Assembly (NCBI GenBank): GCA_003134045.1
Contig: PLAH01000172.1
Coordinates: forward strand, 1-38,092
Length of the DNA: 38,092 nt
From: Gammaproteobacteria bacterium
Lineage (GTDB): Bacteria; Pseudomonadota; Gammaproteobacteria; Steroidobacterales; Steroidobacteraceae
Direction: 5' to 3'
The translations under genes were made by a program, and so were the position numbers. The notes below the pieces were generated by a model. The model was not told the DNA's origin. It ran no database searches and worked only from the letters and a program-made list of their open reading frames with translations. Below, piece by piece: positions 1 to 8,086 of the stretch (within the stretch, counting starts at the first letter, position 1; the number at the start of each line of letters is the position of its first letter).

Positions 1-1
1 G

Positions 2-373
2 GGCAGCGCCGCGGTCGATGGCGGCATCGTGATCAGCGTGTCGAACGGACGCGCGCGCGCCGCCCTGCCGCCTTTCAGTATCGATGTATCGCCGGCCATA
101 GGCGGAAAGGTCCCCGCGGGCATCGCCTATCTGACCTGGGTCAGGCCCAAATTCAATACGGACGGATCGCTCTTCGACGACTTGGCTGGATACTCGATCC
201 GCTACGGGCAGCATCCGACCGCACTCCGGCAGGAACTGTCGGTCGGCGCGGCATCCACCGCGGCGCTGATCGAGAACCTGCCGGCAGGAACCTGGTACTT
301 CGAGATTGCGGCGCTCAATGCGTCGCACGTTTCAGGTGTTTTTTCCGCCCCGGCGAGTGATGCGATTCATTGA
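2..373 (+). CDS. Ig/FN3-domain protein, C-terminal fragment (cut by left edge)
   Basis: The frame is open from base 2 to the TGA at 371-373, so this is the end of a longer protein. The visible part starts in the last strand of a putative-Ig (He_PIG-like) repeat and continues into a fibronectin-III-like domain ending with a GTWYFEIAALN motif. It closely resembles the C-terminus of the lipoprotein at 1623-2645: both share LAGY-x-x-YG, the NLPAGTWYF/NLQPGTWYF strand and an ISVS(N/D)G segment before the FN3 domain. That similarity makes a secreted or outer-membrane-anchored polysaccharide-associated protein likely, but any signal peptide lies outside the window. The apparent GTG at 29 is internal to the frame and is not taken as the start. 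No catalytic motif is visible. The next gene starts 29 bp downstream on the same strand. Confidence 0.8.
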   Translation, partial: GSAAVDGGIVISVSNGRARAALPPFSIDVSPAIGGKVPAGIAYLTWVRPKFNTDGSLFDDLAGYSIRYGQHPTALRQELSVGAASTAALIENLPAGTWYFEIAALNASHVSGVFSAPASDAIH

Positions 374-402
374 CGACCGCCCAAATTGGTAGACTCTCGA
401 CG

Positions 403-1452
403 ATGAACCCCATGCCGCCACGCCGTCGGATCATCGCATTCCCCAATGCGGGCAACATCTACACGGAGCGTCTGTACCAGGAAGTCGCCGCGCGCGGCGT
501 GGAGGTCGTGGAGGGCGTGTGGTCGTTCCGCTGGCTGCTCCGCAACGTGCGCCGCGGCAGCATGGTCCACATTCACTGGCCCTCGTTCCTCTACTTCGAA
601 CCAAGCTCACGGCTGCGAACCAGCGTCCGGCTGGGCAAACTGGCCTTGGGGCTGGCATTGATCAAACAGCGCGGCGCGGCCGTGATCTGGACCGCGCACA
701 ACCTGTATCCGCACGAAGGCGGCCGCGGCGTGCTCTCGCATCGGCTGGGTCGCGGCATCACCCTCGCGTCAGCGGACCGCGTAATCGTTCACGGACTCTC
801 GGCCGCTGCCGTTGTGGAACGCGAATTCGGAGTTCCGCACTCGCGGCTGCGCATCGGGCACCATCCTCATTGGATCGATTCCTACCCGAATACGGTCACC
901 GCCGCGCAGGCCCGTGCCTTGCTGCAAATCGATCCGGACGAATACCTGTACCTGCATATCGGCCGCTGCAAACCCTACAAGGGGCTCGAAGCGCTCATCG
1001 AAGCGTTCCGCCAGGCCCCGCAACCGGCACGTCTGCTCATCGCCGGTAGTTTCTCCTCGGCGCAGTATCAGGAGGAGATTCGCGCCTTGTCCCGGCTCGC
1101 GCCCAATGTGCAGCTCGTGGCGCGCTCCATACCGGACGACGAACTTCAGGTTTATCTGAACGCGGCCAACTGTGTGGTGCTGCCCTATCGCACCATCTTG
1201 ACCTCGGGAACGGCGATGTTGGCGTTGAGTTTCGGACGGCCGGTCATCGCGCCGGATTTGGGCTCGATGCGAGATCACGTGGACGCCGATTCCGGAATCC
1301 TCTACGACCCCGAAGAGCCGCATGCATTGGCGCGGGCATTGCGGGACATCCGCACGCGGGTTTTCGATCCTGACGCAATCGTGGCCCAGGCGCGCCGCTT
1401 TACGTGGTCCCACATGGCTGATCTGCTGCTCGACGCACACGCGCCGATTTAG
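403..1452 (+). CDS. GT4-type glycosyltransferase (GT-B fold)
   Basis: A cytoplasmic, probably membrane-associated GT-B glycosyltransferase that would transfer a sugar from a nucleotide donor to the growing lipid-linked repeat. The ATG at 403 (MNPMPPRRRIIAFPN) is preferred over the in-frame TTG at 370, which overlaps the previous stop; from 403 the protein has 349 residues. The N-terminal domain has HIHWPS and WTAHNLYPHE segments. The C-terminal domain has HIGRCKPYKG and an LPYRTILTSGTAMLALSFG stretch. The usual GT4 E-x7-E pair is replaced in that stretch (TSGTAMLAL), a variant also seen in some GT4 subgroups, so it is not by itself evidence of inactivity. Donor and acceptor cannot be read from sequence. 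It converges with the lipoprotein gene at 1623. Confidence 0.87.
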   Translation: MNPMPPRRRIIAFPNAGNIYTERLYQEVAARGVEVVEGVWSFRWLLRNVRRGSMVHIHWPSFLYFEPSSRLRTSVRLGKLALGLALIKQRGAAVIWTAHNLYPHEGGRGVLSHRLGRGITLASADRVIVHGLSAAAVVEREFGVPHSRLRIGHHPHWIDSYPNTVTAAQARALLQIDPDEYLYLHIGRCKPYKGLEALIEAFRQAPQPARLLIAGSFSSAQYQEEIRALSRLAPNVQLVARSIPDDELQVYLNAANCVVLPYRTILTSGTAMLALSFGRPVIAPDLGSMRDHVDADSGILYDPEEPHALARALRDIRTRVFDPDAIVAQARRFTWSHMADLLLDAHAPI

Positions 1453-1563
1453 CTGGCTGCCCAGGCGACCTGCCGCCCGACTCGGGCTCCGGCGGCGCCC
1501 GGTGAACCGTCCGCGAACACGGCGTCGAATGACTGCAGATGCGAACGCGAAGCCTTTTCTGCC

Positions 1564-1591
1564 AAGGCGCCGGGCGCGGCTCGCGCGCCTT
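1564..1591. terminator. GC-rich hairpin between convergent genes
   Basis: AAGGCGC at 1564-1570 pairs with GCGCCTT at 1585-1591, and a nested GCGCG/CGCGC stem is possible inside. It lies in the 170-bp gap between the convergent GT4 and lipoprotein genes, where a bidirectional terminator would be expected. Neither side has a T-tract, so intrinsic termination is uncertain. The 11-mer CGCCGGGCGCG occurs at 1570-1580 (within the loop arm) and again just downstream, from about 1593. Confidence 0.3.
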
Positions 1592-1622
1592 ACGCCGGGC
1601 GCGACCGGCGGCTGCGCCGTCC

Positions 1623-2645
1623 TTACAAGGTGACCGGCAAGATGGCGGATATTGCACTTTCGATCTGCGCGGAATTGTACGCCGAGACGGCAAAGTACCA
1701 CGTTCCCGGCTGCAAATTGCCGATGACCTGATCGTTAGTCGTCGACTTGTCGACGTTGATCACCGATGTCATGTTCTTCTCGCTGGTGCCGTAATACACG
1801 TGATATCCCGCCAGGTCCGTCACGGGTTCGCCGTCGGAGTTGAGCGTGGGTGCGGTCCAAGACAGGGTCACCGAATCCGCCGCACCGCTCTTCACGGTGA
1901 GCGCGAAGGCGGCGAGAGCGGCGCTGTGGGTGCCGTCGCTGACGCTGATTTGGATCTGCGGCGTCACACCCACATTCGCCGCCACCGGAGTACCGGACAG
2001 CGCTCCGGTCGAGGAGTCGAAGGTCGCCCACACGGGTTTGTTGGCAATGCTGAAAATCAATTTGCTGCCCGCCGAATCCGCAGCCGTCGGCGTGAAGCTG
2101 TATGCGGAACCCACGCTCACGCTCACCGCCGGAGTGCCCGAGATCGCTAGATCCGAGGCGCTCACCGCCGGCGCAGTGACCGCGATGCTGAAGGGCGCGA
2201 GCGCGGTGGTCTTGGTGCCATCCGTCACGCCGATGACGATTTGCGCATAGGCACCGACGTTGGCCGCCGTCGGCGTCCCCGACAGGGCTCCGGACGCCGC
2301 ATTGAACGTAGCCCAGGCCGGCCGGTTGGTGATGACGAAAGTCCATGCCGAGTTGCTGGCATCCGCTGCGGTGGGCGTGAAGGAGTACGTCGAACCCGCG
2401 ACCACCGTAGTGGCGGGCGTGCCGGCGATCGTCGGCGCAGTATTGACGTCTTGGCCCGTGCCGGCCGCAGGAGTGCCGGTACCCGTGCCCGCGCCCGAAC
2501 TACCGCCCGAAGTGGCATCCGAGCCGGCGCCCGTGGCCGTGCCGCCCAATGCGCTCCCGGCCCCGCCGTCGTTGCACCCGCTCAAGCCGGTGCTCAGCAA
2601 AACCGCCAATACCACTCCTACCGCCGTGTGTCTCAATGATGTCAT
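1623..2645 (-). CDS. Secreted lipoprotein with two putative-Ig repeats and an FN3-like domain
   Basis: A 340-residue predicted lipoprotein. Residues 1-23 form a signal peptide ending in the lipobox LSGC, with Cys24 as the lipidation site. A Gly/Ser/Thr-rich linker of about 45 residues follows. Two He_PIG-type Ig repeats come next, roughly residues 68-160 and 165-255; both carry YSFTPTAAD, WATF and GALSGTP motifs. The last ~85 residues are an FN3-like domain with LSWTAPTLNSDG and GTWYFAVSAYN. No enzyme motif is visible, so a structural or carbohydrate-binding role at the cell surface is an inference from domain type. A GGGAG-like Shine-Dalgarno lies 8 nt before the ATG. The C-terminal half is paralogous to the protein truncated at the left edge. 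Confidence 0.85.
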   Translation of the reverse strand: MTSLRHTAVGVVLAVLLSTGLSGCNDGGAGSALGGTATGAGSDATSGGSSGAGTGTGTPAAGTGQDVNTAPTIAGTPATTVVAGSTYSFTPTAADASNSAWTFVITNRPAWATFNAASGALSGTPTAANVGAYAQIVIGVTDGTKTTALAPFSIAVTAPAVSASDLAISGTPAVSVSVGSAYSFTPTAADSAGSKLIFSIANKPVWATFDSSTGALSGTPVAANVGVTPQIQISVSDGTHSAALAAFALTVKSGAADSVTLSWTAPTLNSDGEPVTDLAGYHVYYGTSEKNMTSVINVDKSTTNDQVIGNLQPGTWYFAVSAYNSAQIESAISAILPVTL

Positions 2646-2957
2646 GTCACCAGCTCCCAGTTGTGTGATACACCCGGACTGTGGACGGCAGACATGACTT
2701 ACGAGTTAACGGCACTGGACTGCGAGTCGCTGCCGGTAACTCCGCTATCTGTCGCTCACAGACCGGAAGCTTTGCGTCCCCGCCTCACGACGGGTTTGCC
2801 CTTGCTTGCAGTTAACTAGGAGATGGACGAAGCGGCAACCTGTCGGCATGACCCGACAGCGGCGCGTACGGCGGCAACGGGAGCAAAAGCGTGCGCCCCG
2901 TCACGAAAACCTTGCATCCGGCGGCCGCTAGTACTCGGCGTGGCCTCGCCCCTATGG
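2646..2957. other. Non-coding upstream region of the lipoprotein gene
   Basis: This is the first part of a 578-bp gene-free stretch between divergently placed ends. It should contain the promoter for the minus-strand lipoprotein, but no convincing -35/-10 pair was found. Short ORFs here have no domain-like content. The remainder of the gap (2958-3223) is filled by the two repeat families and the hairpin listed separately. Confidence 0.5.
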
Positions 2958-3053
2958 GTGCGACGCATGCGTCGCACGGGTGGCCATGGGCGAGACGCAT
3001 GCGTCTCGCGAGTGGCCATGGGCGGGACGCATGCGTCCCGCGGGTGACCAGGG
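2958..3053. repeat. Three 32-bp units, each with a perfect 20-bp palindrome
   Basis: Units start at 2958, 2990 and 3022, an exact 32-bp period. Each begins with a perfect 20-bp palindrome (2958-2977, 2990-3009, 3022-3041) around the invariant core GACGCATGCGTC, followed by a 12-bp near-identical spacer (GGGTGGCCATGG or variants). Palindrome positions 2 and 4 differ between units, and positions 19 and 17 change with them to keep the pairing: T-A, C-G, C-G and C-G, A-T, G-C. This suggests selection or copying as a hairpin. REP-like extragenic elements are the closest known category. Confidence 0.85.
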
Positions 3054-3058
3054 AAGGT

Positions 3059-3189
3059 CACCCCGGGCTTGCGCGAAGCAGGATAGCGCAGCGCAATGGC
3101 CACTCCGGGCTTGCGCGTAGCAGGGACAGCGCAGCGCAATGGCCACCCCGGGCTTGCGCGTAGCTTAGGATTGCGAAGCGCAATGCGCC
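3059..3189. repeat. Three ~43-bp REP-like units with an imperfect hairpin
   Basis: Units at about 3059-3100, 3101-3143 and 3144-3189 share the start CAC(C/T)CCGGGCTTGCGCG. Each folds as TTGCGC, a 3-nt bulge, GC, a 6-8 nt loop, GC, a 3-nt bulge, then GCGCAA. The loop sequence varies while the stem arms are invariant. The family is unrelated in sequence to the preceding palindromes but abuts them. No transposase is nearby; in many gammaproteobacteria such elements are mobilised in trans by a RAYT transposase, so that is a possibility only. Confidence 0.75.
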
Positions 3190-3203
3190 GCGGAGCGGCG
3201 TTC

Positions 3204-3225
3204 AACTCGACCGGACGGTCGAGTT
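3204..3225 (-). terminator. Perfect 9-bp hairpin across the acyltransferase stop codon
   Basis: AACTCGACC (3204-3212), loop GGAC, GGTCGAGTT (3217-3225). The stem includes two bases of the minus-strand TAA at 3224-3226, at the end of the acyl-decoration operon. There is no T-tract after it, so it may be a weak terminator or a 3'-end stabiliser rather than a classical intrinsic terminator. Confidence 0.45.
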
Positions 3226-4276
3226 AGTCCGGCCGCACTTTGAGCTCTTCGAGGGGCGTGGAGATCGTCACGGTTCCCGGATCCCGTGCTTTGCCATGGC
3301 GCAGGTTCCGTCTTCGCGCGATCAAGGGTTTCTCCACCAGCGTGAATGTCAAATAGCTCAGCACTGTCGACAGGACGCACACGGCGGTGAACGCGACGGC
3401 TTCTCTCCATGGGGTCAGCCTCGACAGACTGATCGAGGTGTAAGAGATGATCGCGCCCACCACGAGATTGTGATTCAAGAAAACCCCATAGCTCAGATCG
3501 CCTGCGAACGCGGAGACCCGGGAGCGCTCACCCATCTTCTTCAGAAAAGCAACTGCCGGTATTCCCAGAACCAGGCCCAGCATCACCGACCTGTCCGCTG
3601 GAAGCGGCGTTACGTACGTCGCCATCAGAAGCAAGGCGGCGGTTGAGCAGAGGATGAACGGAAGTCTCCTCTCCCAATCCGTCCGTGGACTCTCCAGCCA
3701 GCTGCCGCAGATGAAAATGAACAGTGTGCCGGGCAGATACCGGTAGCCCCACAGATCCTGGTCGATCATGCCCAGATGCGCCGCGAGGAAGACGGCGAAC
3801 GACATCAAGGCGGCGACGTTGCGGATCCTGAAAATGAGTATGAAGGGAAACACGGCATAAAACATCGCCTCCAAGCCGAGAGACCACGCCTGCGGCACCA
3901 GCACATCGGGAAAGTAGCGGTAGAAGTTGAGCGGCACGATCAGGAACTGCGCGACGGTTAGCCTAAGTGTCGGAACGGCATGCAAATCGAAATGATGCAG
4001 CTTGAAGAACGCCACCCCCAGCAGTGTGGCAGTGAGATACACGTAGAATTGGGGACCCAGCCTGATGAGTCTGTCGAGATAAAACGCCGGAACGAAATGC
4101 ACGGACAGATAATATTTGCGTATCAGCGCGGTCATCACGAATCCGCTCAATAACAGGAAAGAGATGACGGCGATCCCGCCCGTGTTGTAGCCATGGATGT
4201 TAGGCCCGCCACCGTCGTAGAGCTTGATGTGGCTGTAGACCACGAGGTACGCCAGGATCAGCCGGTATAAACCCAT
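3224..4276 (-). CDS. Acyltransferase 3 family integral membrane protein
   Basis: A 350-residue polytopic membrane protein of the acyltransferase-3 family (the OafA/NodX type), which moves acyl groups, often acetyl, onto sugars across the inner membrane. It starts MGLYRLILAYLVVYSHIKLYDGG, with the family's N-terminal helix and a His at about 16, then SFLLLSGFVMTALIRKY and FYLDRLIRLGPQF, matching the usual FFxxSGF and RxxRLxP regions. About ten hydrophobic segments follow, including WSLGLEAMFY. There is no C-terminal SGNH domain. The ATG at 4276 is preceded by a purine-rich GAGAGGGG stretch. It is the last gene of the minus-strand decoration block, 35 bp after the MBOAT gene. The sugar and acyl group are unknown. 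Confidence 0.88.
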   Translation of the reverse strand: MGLYRLILAYLVVYSHIKLYDGGGPNIHGYNTGGIAVISFLLLSGFVMTALIRKYYLSVHFVPAFYLDRLIRLGPQFYVYLTATLLGVAFFKLHHFDLHAVPTLRLTVAQFLIVPLNFYRYFPDVLVPQAWSLGLEAMFYAVFPFILIFRIRNVAALMSFAVFLAAHLGMIDQDLWGYRYLPGTLFIFICGSWLESPRTDWERRLPFILCSTAALLLMATYVTPLPADRSVMLGLVLGIPAVAFLKKMGERSRVSAFAGDLSYGVFLNHNLVVGAIISYTSISLSRLTPWREAVAFTAVCVLSTVLSYLTFTLVEKPLIARRRNLRHGKARDPGTVTISTPLEELKVRPD

Positions 4277-4311
4277 TATCCCCTCTCCGCCCCGCCCCGG
4301 GGTGTCGCGCT

Positions 4312-5724
4312 TTAAAATTTGAAATAGATGAAATCGCCGGAATTTGCCGTGCGTAGAACGAGAATGGCGAAAAACATCGCCGTCGAGGCGAACGTTCGAA
4401 GCGCGAGCGCTCCATGCGCCTGCACCGCGGCAACCGGTGTGCCGTCGCGCCGATCAAGCGCATAATGAACGGCCAGCGGCGCAGCGTACAGGCACACCAG
4501 GCTGACGAAATAGCCCGCAGCCTGCCAATCGAGCGCCGAAGCGTTGGCGGGCGACTGGCTCAGGTCGCTCAGGAGATAATGGAAATCTGTCTCCCGGAAC
4601 AACAGCCAGCCGATATTCGTGAGCCCGAACGTGAGCGCGACCTGGATGATTGCGACTCCGCGCATGTCCCACAGGCGCGCCGGCAGCAAGCTGCCCAGGT
4701 AGCGCGAGGCGACGATGAGACAGCCCCAATAGCCTCCCCACGCCACGTAATTCCAGCTCGCCCCGTGCCAGAGACCGCTCAGGAGAAATGTGAGCAGCAC
4801 GTTGCGCGCTTCGAGCAGGCGGCCGCCGCGATTCCCGCCCAGCGGGATATACACATAATCGCGGAACCAGGTCGACAGGGAAATGTGCCAGCGTCGCCAG
4901 AAGTCCGTCGGCGACTTGGCCGCATACGGATGCCGGAAATTGTCGATCACGTTGATGCCGAGCATCTTCGAGGTGCCGCGGGCGATGTCCGTGTAGGCCG
5001 AGAAGTCCGCGTATATCTGTATGCAGAACGCGAAAACACCGGCCCATAATAGGGGGAAGGCCGGATGCTCGAGCGAGAACACCTTGTTCGCGACCAGCGA
5101 GACATTATCGGCGATCACCAGCTTCTTGAAGAAACCCCACACCATCAGCAACAGACCCTCGACCAGCATCTCGATGCGCAATGTGCGGTCCGCTTCCAGC
5201 TGCGGCAACAAGTGGGTGGCGCGTTCGATGGGTCCGGCCACCAGCAGGGGGAAGAATGCCTTGAACAAGGCGATGCTGACGAAGCTGCTCCGCGCGCGCA
5301 CCTTGCCCCAATACACATCGATCACGTAGCTCATGCCCTGGAACGCGAAGAAGGAAATCCCGACCGGCAGCACGATTTGGAGCTCCGGACGCGACACGTT
5401 GAGCCCGAGCGAATTCAGTGCGAAGACGGCGTTTTCCACGAAGAAATTAAAATACTTGAACGCTCCGAGCAGGCTGAGACATGCGCCCACACCCAGCCAG
5501 AGAAATTCCTTGCGCAACCGCGGTATCCGCTCGATGCCGAGCGCACAGACATAGACGGCCACGGTCACGAACCACAACAAAAATAGGAACCAGGGATGTA
5601 CATAGCCGTAGAACACGTAGCTCGCCGCCAGCAGGAACATGCCGCGCAGGCGCGACGGCAGAGCCCAGTGAATGCCCACCACGAGTACCAGGAACACGAG
5701 GAAGTCCAGGCTTTGAAAAATCAT
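4312..5724 (-). CDS. MBOAT family O-acyltransferase (AlgI/PatA-like)
   Basis: A 470-residue membrane-bound O-acyltransferase, predicted to pass acetyl or another acyl group across the inner membrane to a periplasmic partner. The start is the ATG at 5722-5724, which overlaps the upstream TGA as ATGA; the open frame extends further but that part antisense-overlaps nothing sensible and lies within the SGNH gene. Typical features are many hydrophobic segments, the LPVGISFFAFQ motif (about 119-129), DFWRRWHISLSTWFRDYVY with His280, IPLGGNRGG, and the invariant His320 in LWHGASWNY. Family knowledge: AlgI works with AlgJ/AlgX and PatA with PatB. The coupled SGNH gene directly upstream fits that pairing. 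The exact polymer is not known. Confidence 0.92.
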   Translation of the reverse strand: MIFQSLDFLVFLVLVVGIHWALPSRLRGMFLLAASYVFYGYVHPWFLFLLWFVTVAVYVCALGIERIPRLRKEFLWLGVGACLSLLGAFKYFNFFVENAVFALNSLGLNVSRPELQIVLPVGISFFAFQGMSYVIDVYWGKVRARSSFVSIALFKAFFPLLVAGPIERATHLLPQLEADRTLRIEMLVEGLLLMVWGFFKKLVIADNVSLVANKVFSLEHPAFPLLWAGVFAFCIQIYADFSAYTDIARGTSKMLGINVIDNFRHPYAAKSPTDFWRRWHISLSTWFRDYVYIPLGGNRGGRLLEARNVLLTFLLSGLWHGASWNYVAWGGYWGCLIVASRYLGSLLPARLWDMRGVAIIQVALTFGLTNIGWLLFRETDFHYLLSDLSQSPANASALDWQAAGYFVSLVCLYAAPLAVHYALDRRDGTPVAAVQAHGALALRTFASTAMFFAILVLRTANSGDFIYFKF

Positions 5725-6776
5725 TGAAACGACCGCCCCAGCCTGCGCAGGAACAGCTCCGTCGATTGGGTTTTCCAGGCCGGGCTGATGTGATCGCCGT
5801 CGAGATAGTGATCCAGCGTCAACTCCGGATCGCCGTTGAAGTCGTAGAACTGCGCTCCCCCGGCAGTCACGTAAGCGGCGAGTTTTGTCACGTAATCCTT
5901 GAGTTCCGGCCGTTGCACCGGCGGGCCGCTGCGGCTCGGGCGCCGCTGCACGCGGACGAAGACGAGGCCCACGCCCGCATCCTTGGCTGTCTTCAACATG
6001 GAAGGCAGCAACGATGACGCGACGTGCGCATCGAAATCGAGTTCGGACAGATCCTCCTCCCCGAAGGCCGTGTCGGCCTCGTCGACGCTGCGCAGTTTGT
6101 CCAGATCGAACAAACTGTCGTACTTCGCACCGGCCGACGCTCCATAGCGGACTCGCCCCGGGGTTGCGAGCCCGCTCGCCAGCCACGACACCGTGCCGCT
6201 GGCTCGTTCGCGGATCTTCTGCACCGGATACAGCTCTCCCAGGCGAAACTCGAGTTGTTCCTGCCAGGTCCGGCTCGCACTCATGGAGCGGGTGAGCTCG
6301 GGCTCATCGGCGTGCGAAAGACGTTCGATCTTCCACCAATAGCGGTCGGTGGCCCGATAGGTGGGTTGCGTAAGGTAGGCGTCGCGGAAGAAAATGAACA
6401 CCTTCTTGGGACGATGCTGTCCCGCCAAGGCGATGTTCTTGAGCGCCTGGTGCGTCCACGCGCTCTCCGCACCCCCCGTCCACAAAATAAAGCAGCAGTG
6501 CGCGCCTAGACGCGCAGCGAGGCTGCGCTCATCGATGCGGCTCTCGAGCATCGAGTTGCCGATGAACACGTAGTCGGGGCCGACCGCGTTGAATTCGGCG
6601 AGCAGGGATTCGTCGAAACGCAGCTTCCCCTGCGCCGTCGGTCGGATGAGTGCGGGTGGCATCAGGATCAGCAAGAGAACGGCGATGGCCTTCAGGACGC
6701 TCACCCGGCCGGCGGCGAACGCCGCGCGCTTTTCCTCCTCCTCGATGGCGATGCTTCGATCGACCACATCGACCAT
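5721..6776 (-). CDS. Membrane-anchored SGNH-like protein, MBOAT partner
   Basis: A 351-residue protein with one N-terminal membrane anchor (about residues 27-45, LKAIAVLLLILMPPALI) and a periplasmic SGNH-like domain. The nucleophile block is FIGNSMLES with Ser75 in a GNS context, and the C-terminal DGDHISPAW supplies the Asp326/His329 pair, so the catalytic triad looks intact. Gene order SGNH-MBOAT with a 4-bp ATGA overlap parallels AlgJ/AlgI-type and PatB/PatA-type systems, in which the SGNH protein completes acyl transfer to the polysaccharide. That role is inferred from the pairing. It starts 3 bp after the upstream GT4 stop, so the three genes are likely co-translated. Confidence 0.85.
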   Translation of the reverse strand: MVDVVDRSIAIEEEEKRAAFAAGRVSVLKAIAVLLLILMPPALIRPTAQGKLRFDESLLAEFNAVGPDYVFIGNSMLESRIDERSLAARLGAHCCFILWTGGAESAWTHQALKNIALAGQHRPKKVFIFFRDAYLTQPTYRATDRYWWKIERLSHADEPELTRSMSASRTWQEQLEFRLGELYPVQKIRERASGTVSWLASGLATPGRVRYGASAGAKYDSLFDLDKLRSVDEADTAFGEEDLSELDFDAHVASSLLPSMLKTAKDAGVGLVFVRVQRRPSRSGPPVQRPELKDYVTKLAAYVTAGGAQFYDFNGDPELTLDHYLDGDHISPAWKTQSTELFLRRLGRSFQ

Positions 6777-6779
6777 GGC

Positions 6780-7901
6780 TCAATTCACCTGTCCCCGAAG
6801 AATTTCCGCCCGCATGCGCCGGCCTACCGCCTTCCAGGTGTAGCGTTCGCTGGCCAGCGCGTAGCCGGCCTCACCCAACCGGCGGCAGCGCTCGGCATCG
6901 CCCAGCACGTCAATCAGCGCGGCGGCAAGCTGCGACGCGTCACCGGGAGTGACCAGGCGCCCCGTGACGCCCTCCTGCACCATGTCGGGCAGCGCTCCCT
7001 CCGTGGTCGCGACCACCGGTAGGCGGTGCAGCATGGCTTCCAGGAACGCGATGCCGAACGGTTCCAGCCGGGTGGGCATGCAGAAAACCGACGAACGCGC
7101 GTAAAGAGCGCTGAGTTCGCCCAAGGGCACGTGGCCGAGGACGGTACATCCCGGCACGTTCAGTTCCGGCTTGGCGCCCACGATGGTCAGGTGCGCATCG
7201 GGAAGCACGCGCACCACCTGGCGGAAGGCCTCGATGAGCACGGGTCCACCCTTGCGTTCCCAGTCGCTGCCGACGAACAGAATACGGCGATTGCCGTAGC
7301 CCTCGTTGGCGGGTGCGAAATCGGCGGGCACCTTGACGTTGGCGCCGGCGTAGACACAGACGATTTTATCCGGCGGGATCCCGTAGTGCTTCACCAGATC
7401 CGCGCTCACGTTGTGGCTGCGCGTGAACACCCGTTGCGCATTCTCGTAAATGGTCCGCTCCAGCGCCAGCCAGCGAGGGGACCTCAGCAGACGGCGGTCG
7501 AAGTAGAGGGATTCCAGGTTTGATAGATGGGTGTGATCGGTATACAGATAGTGCGGCACGCCCGGGACGCAGGTATCGTAGAGCGACTGGGTCTGAAAGG
7601 AAAACACATGCCGCGCCGGGTCGATGACACCGCGCATCGCATCACGGATCTTGCGGAACAGGTAGGTGGTGCGAAAGTATGCATCGCGAAGCGTCGAGCG
7701 CCGGTTCAGGATCTTGGCGCCGAATTCGACAGCGACGTAGCCCGCATTCGGAACCAACCAGCCGGGATGCGCCTTGACCACGTCGTTCAAAACGATGTTC
7801 TGCAAGCGGTATTCCGGAAACGCTTCGCGAAGGGTCGATTCGACGCTGTCGCGCGAGGGGTGCGCATACGTGCTGATGAATGCAATGGTGTCTTTCGGCA
7901 T
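6780..7901 (-). CDS. GT4-type glycosyltransferase
   Basis: A 373-residue GT-B glycosyltransferase if started at the ATG at 7901 (MPKDTIAFISTYAHPSRD). An upstream ATG at 7946 would add 15 residues of unlikely content; neither has a strong Shine-Dalgarno. The C-terminal donor domain has FVGSDWERKGGPVLIEAF, a TIVGAKPE strand, and the E-x7-E motif in RLEPFGIAFLEAM. It sits among acyltransferase genes, 3 bp upstream of the SGNH gene, which suggests that it adds the sugar, or one of the sugars, that this block later acylates. That link is inference. Donor and linkage are not readable. Confidence 0.88.
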   Translation of the reverse strand: MPKDTIAFISTYAHPSRDSVESTLREAFPEYRLQNIVLNDVVKAHPGWLVPNAGYVAVEFGAKILNRRSTLRDAYFRTTYLFRKIRDAMRGVIDPARHVFSFQTQSLYDTCVPGVPHYLYTDHTHLSNLESLYFDRRLLRSPRWLALERTIYENAQRVFTRSHNVSADLVKHYGIPPDKIVCVYAGANVKVPADFAPANEGYGNRRILFVGSDWERKGGPVLIEAFRQVVRVLPDAHLTIVGAKPELNVPGCTVLGHVPLGELSALYARSSVFCMPTRLEPFGIAFLEAMLHRLPVVATTEGALPDMVQEGVTGRLVTPGDASQLAAALIDVLGDAERCRRLGEAGYALASERYTWKAVGRRMRAEILRGQVN

Positions 7902-8086
7902 CTTCTTGAGCCTAGCACAGGTTTTCGGGCGATACTTCGGCGCCATTCAGGCGTTCGCGAGCGCCAAGCATCGTTACATCGAGCATGTGACCGACATCAC
8001 ATCGCCATCTCACGAACACCCCTACCGCCATACATTCGGCTTCTATTTGCGCTGATCCTCGGAAGGCCTCGCCGCCCGGCACCGGC

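Noticed and set aside
2958..3053. CRISPR-like periodic repeats
   Set aside because: The 12-bp spacers are nearly identical between units, the repeats are self-complementary and only three, and no cas gene is present.
2823..3205. Small open frames across the repeat region on both strands
   Set aside because: Their translated sequences simply read the repeats (for example HASRG and GLARS motifs) and differ in frame; they are not conserved protein features.
5725..6186. 154-residue N-terminal extension of the MBOAT protein
   Set aside because: It overlaps the SGNH gene in another frame and is rich in Arg/Gly without any domain; the ATGA junction at 5721-5724 gives a typical AlgI-like start.
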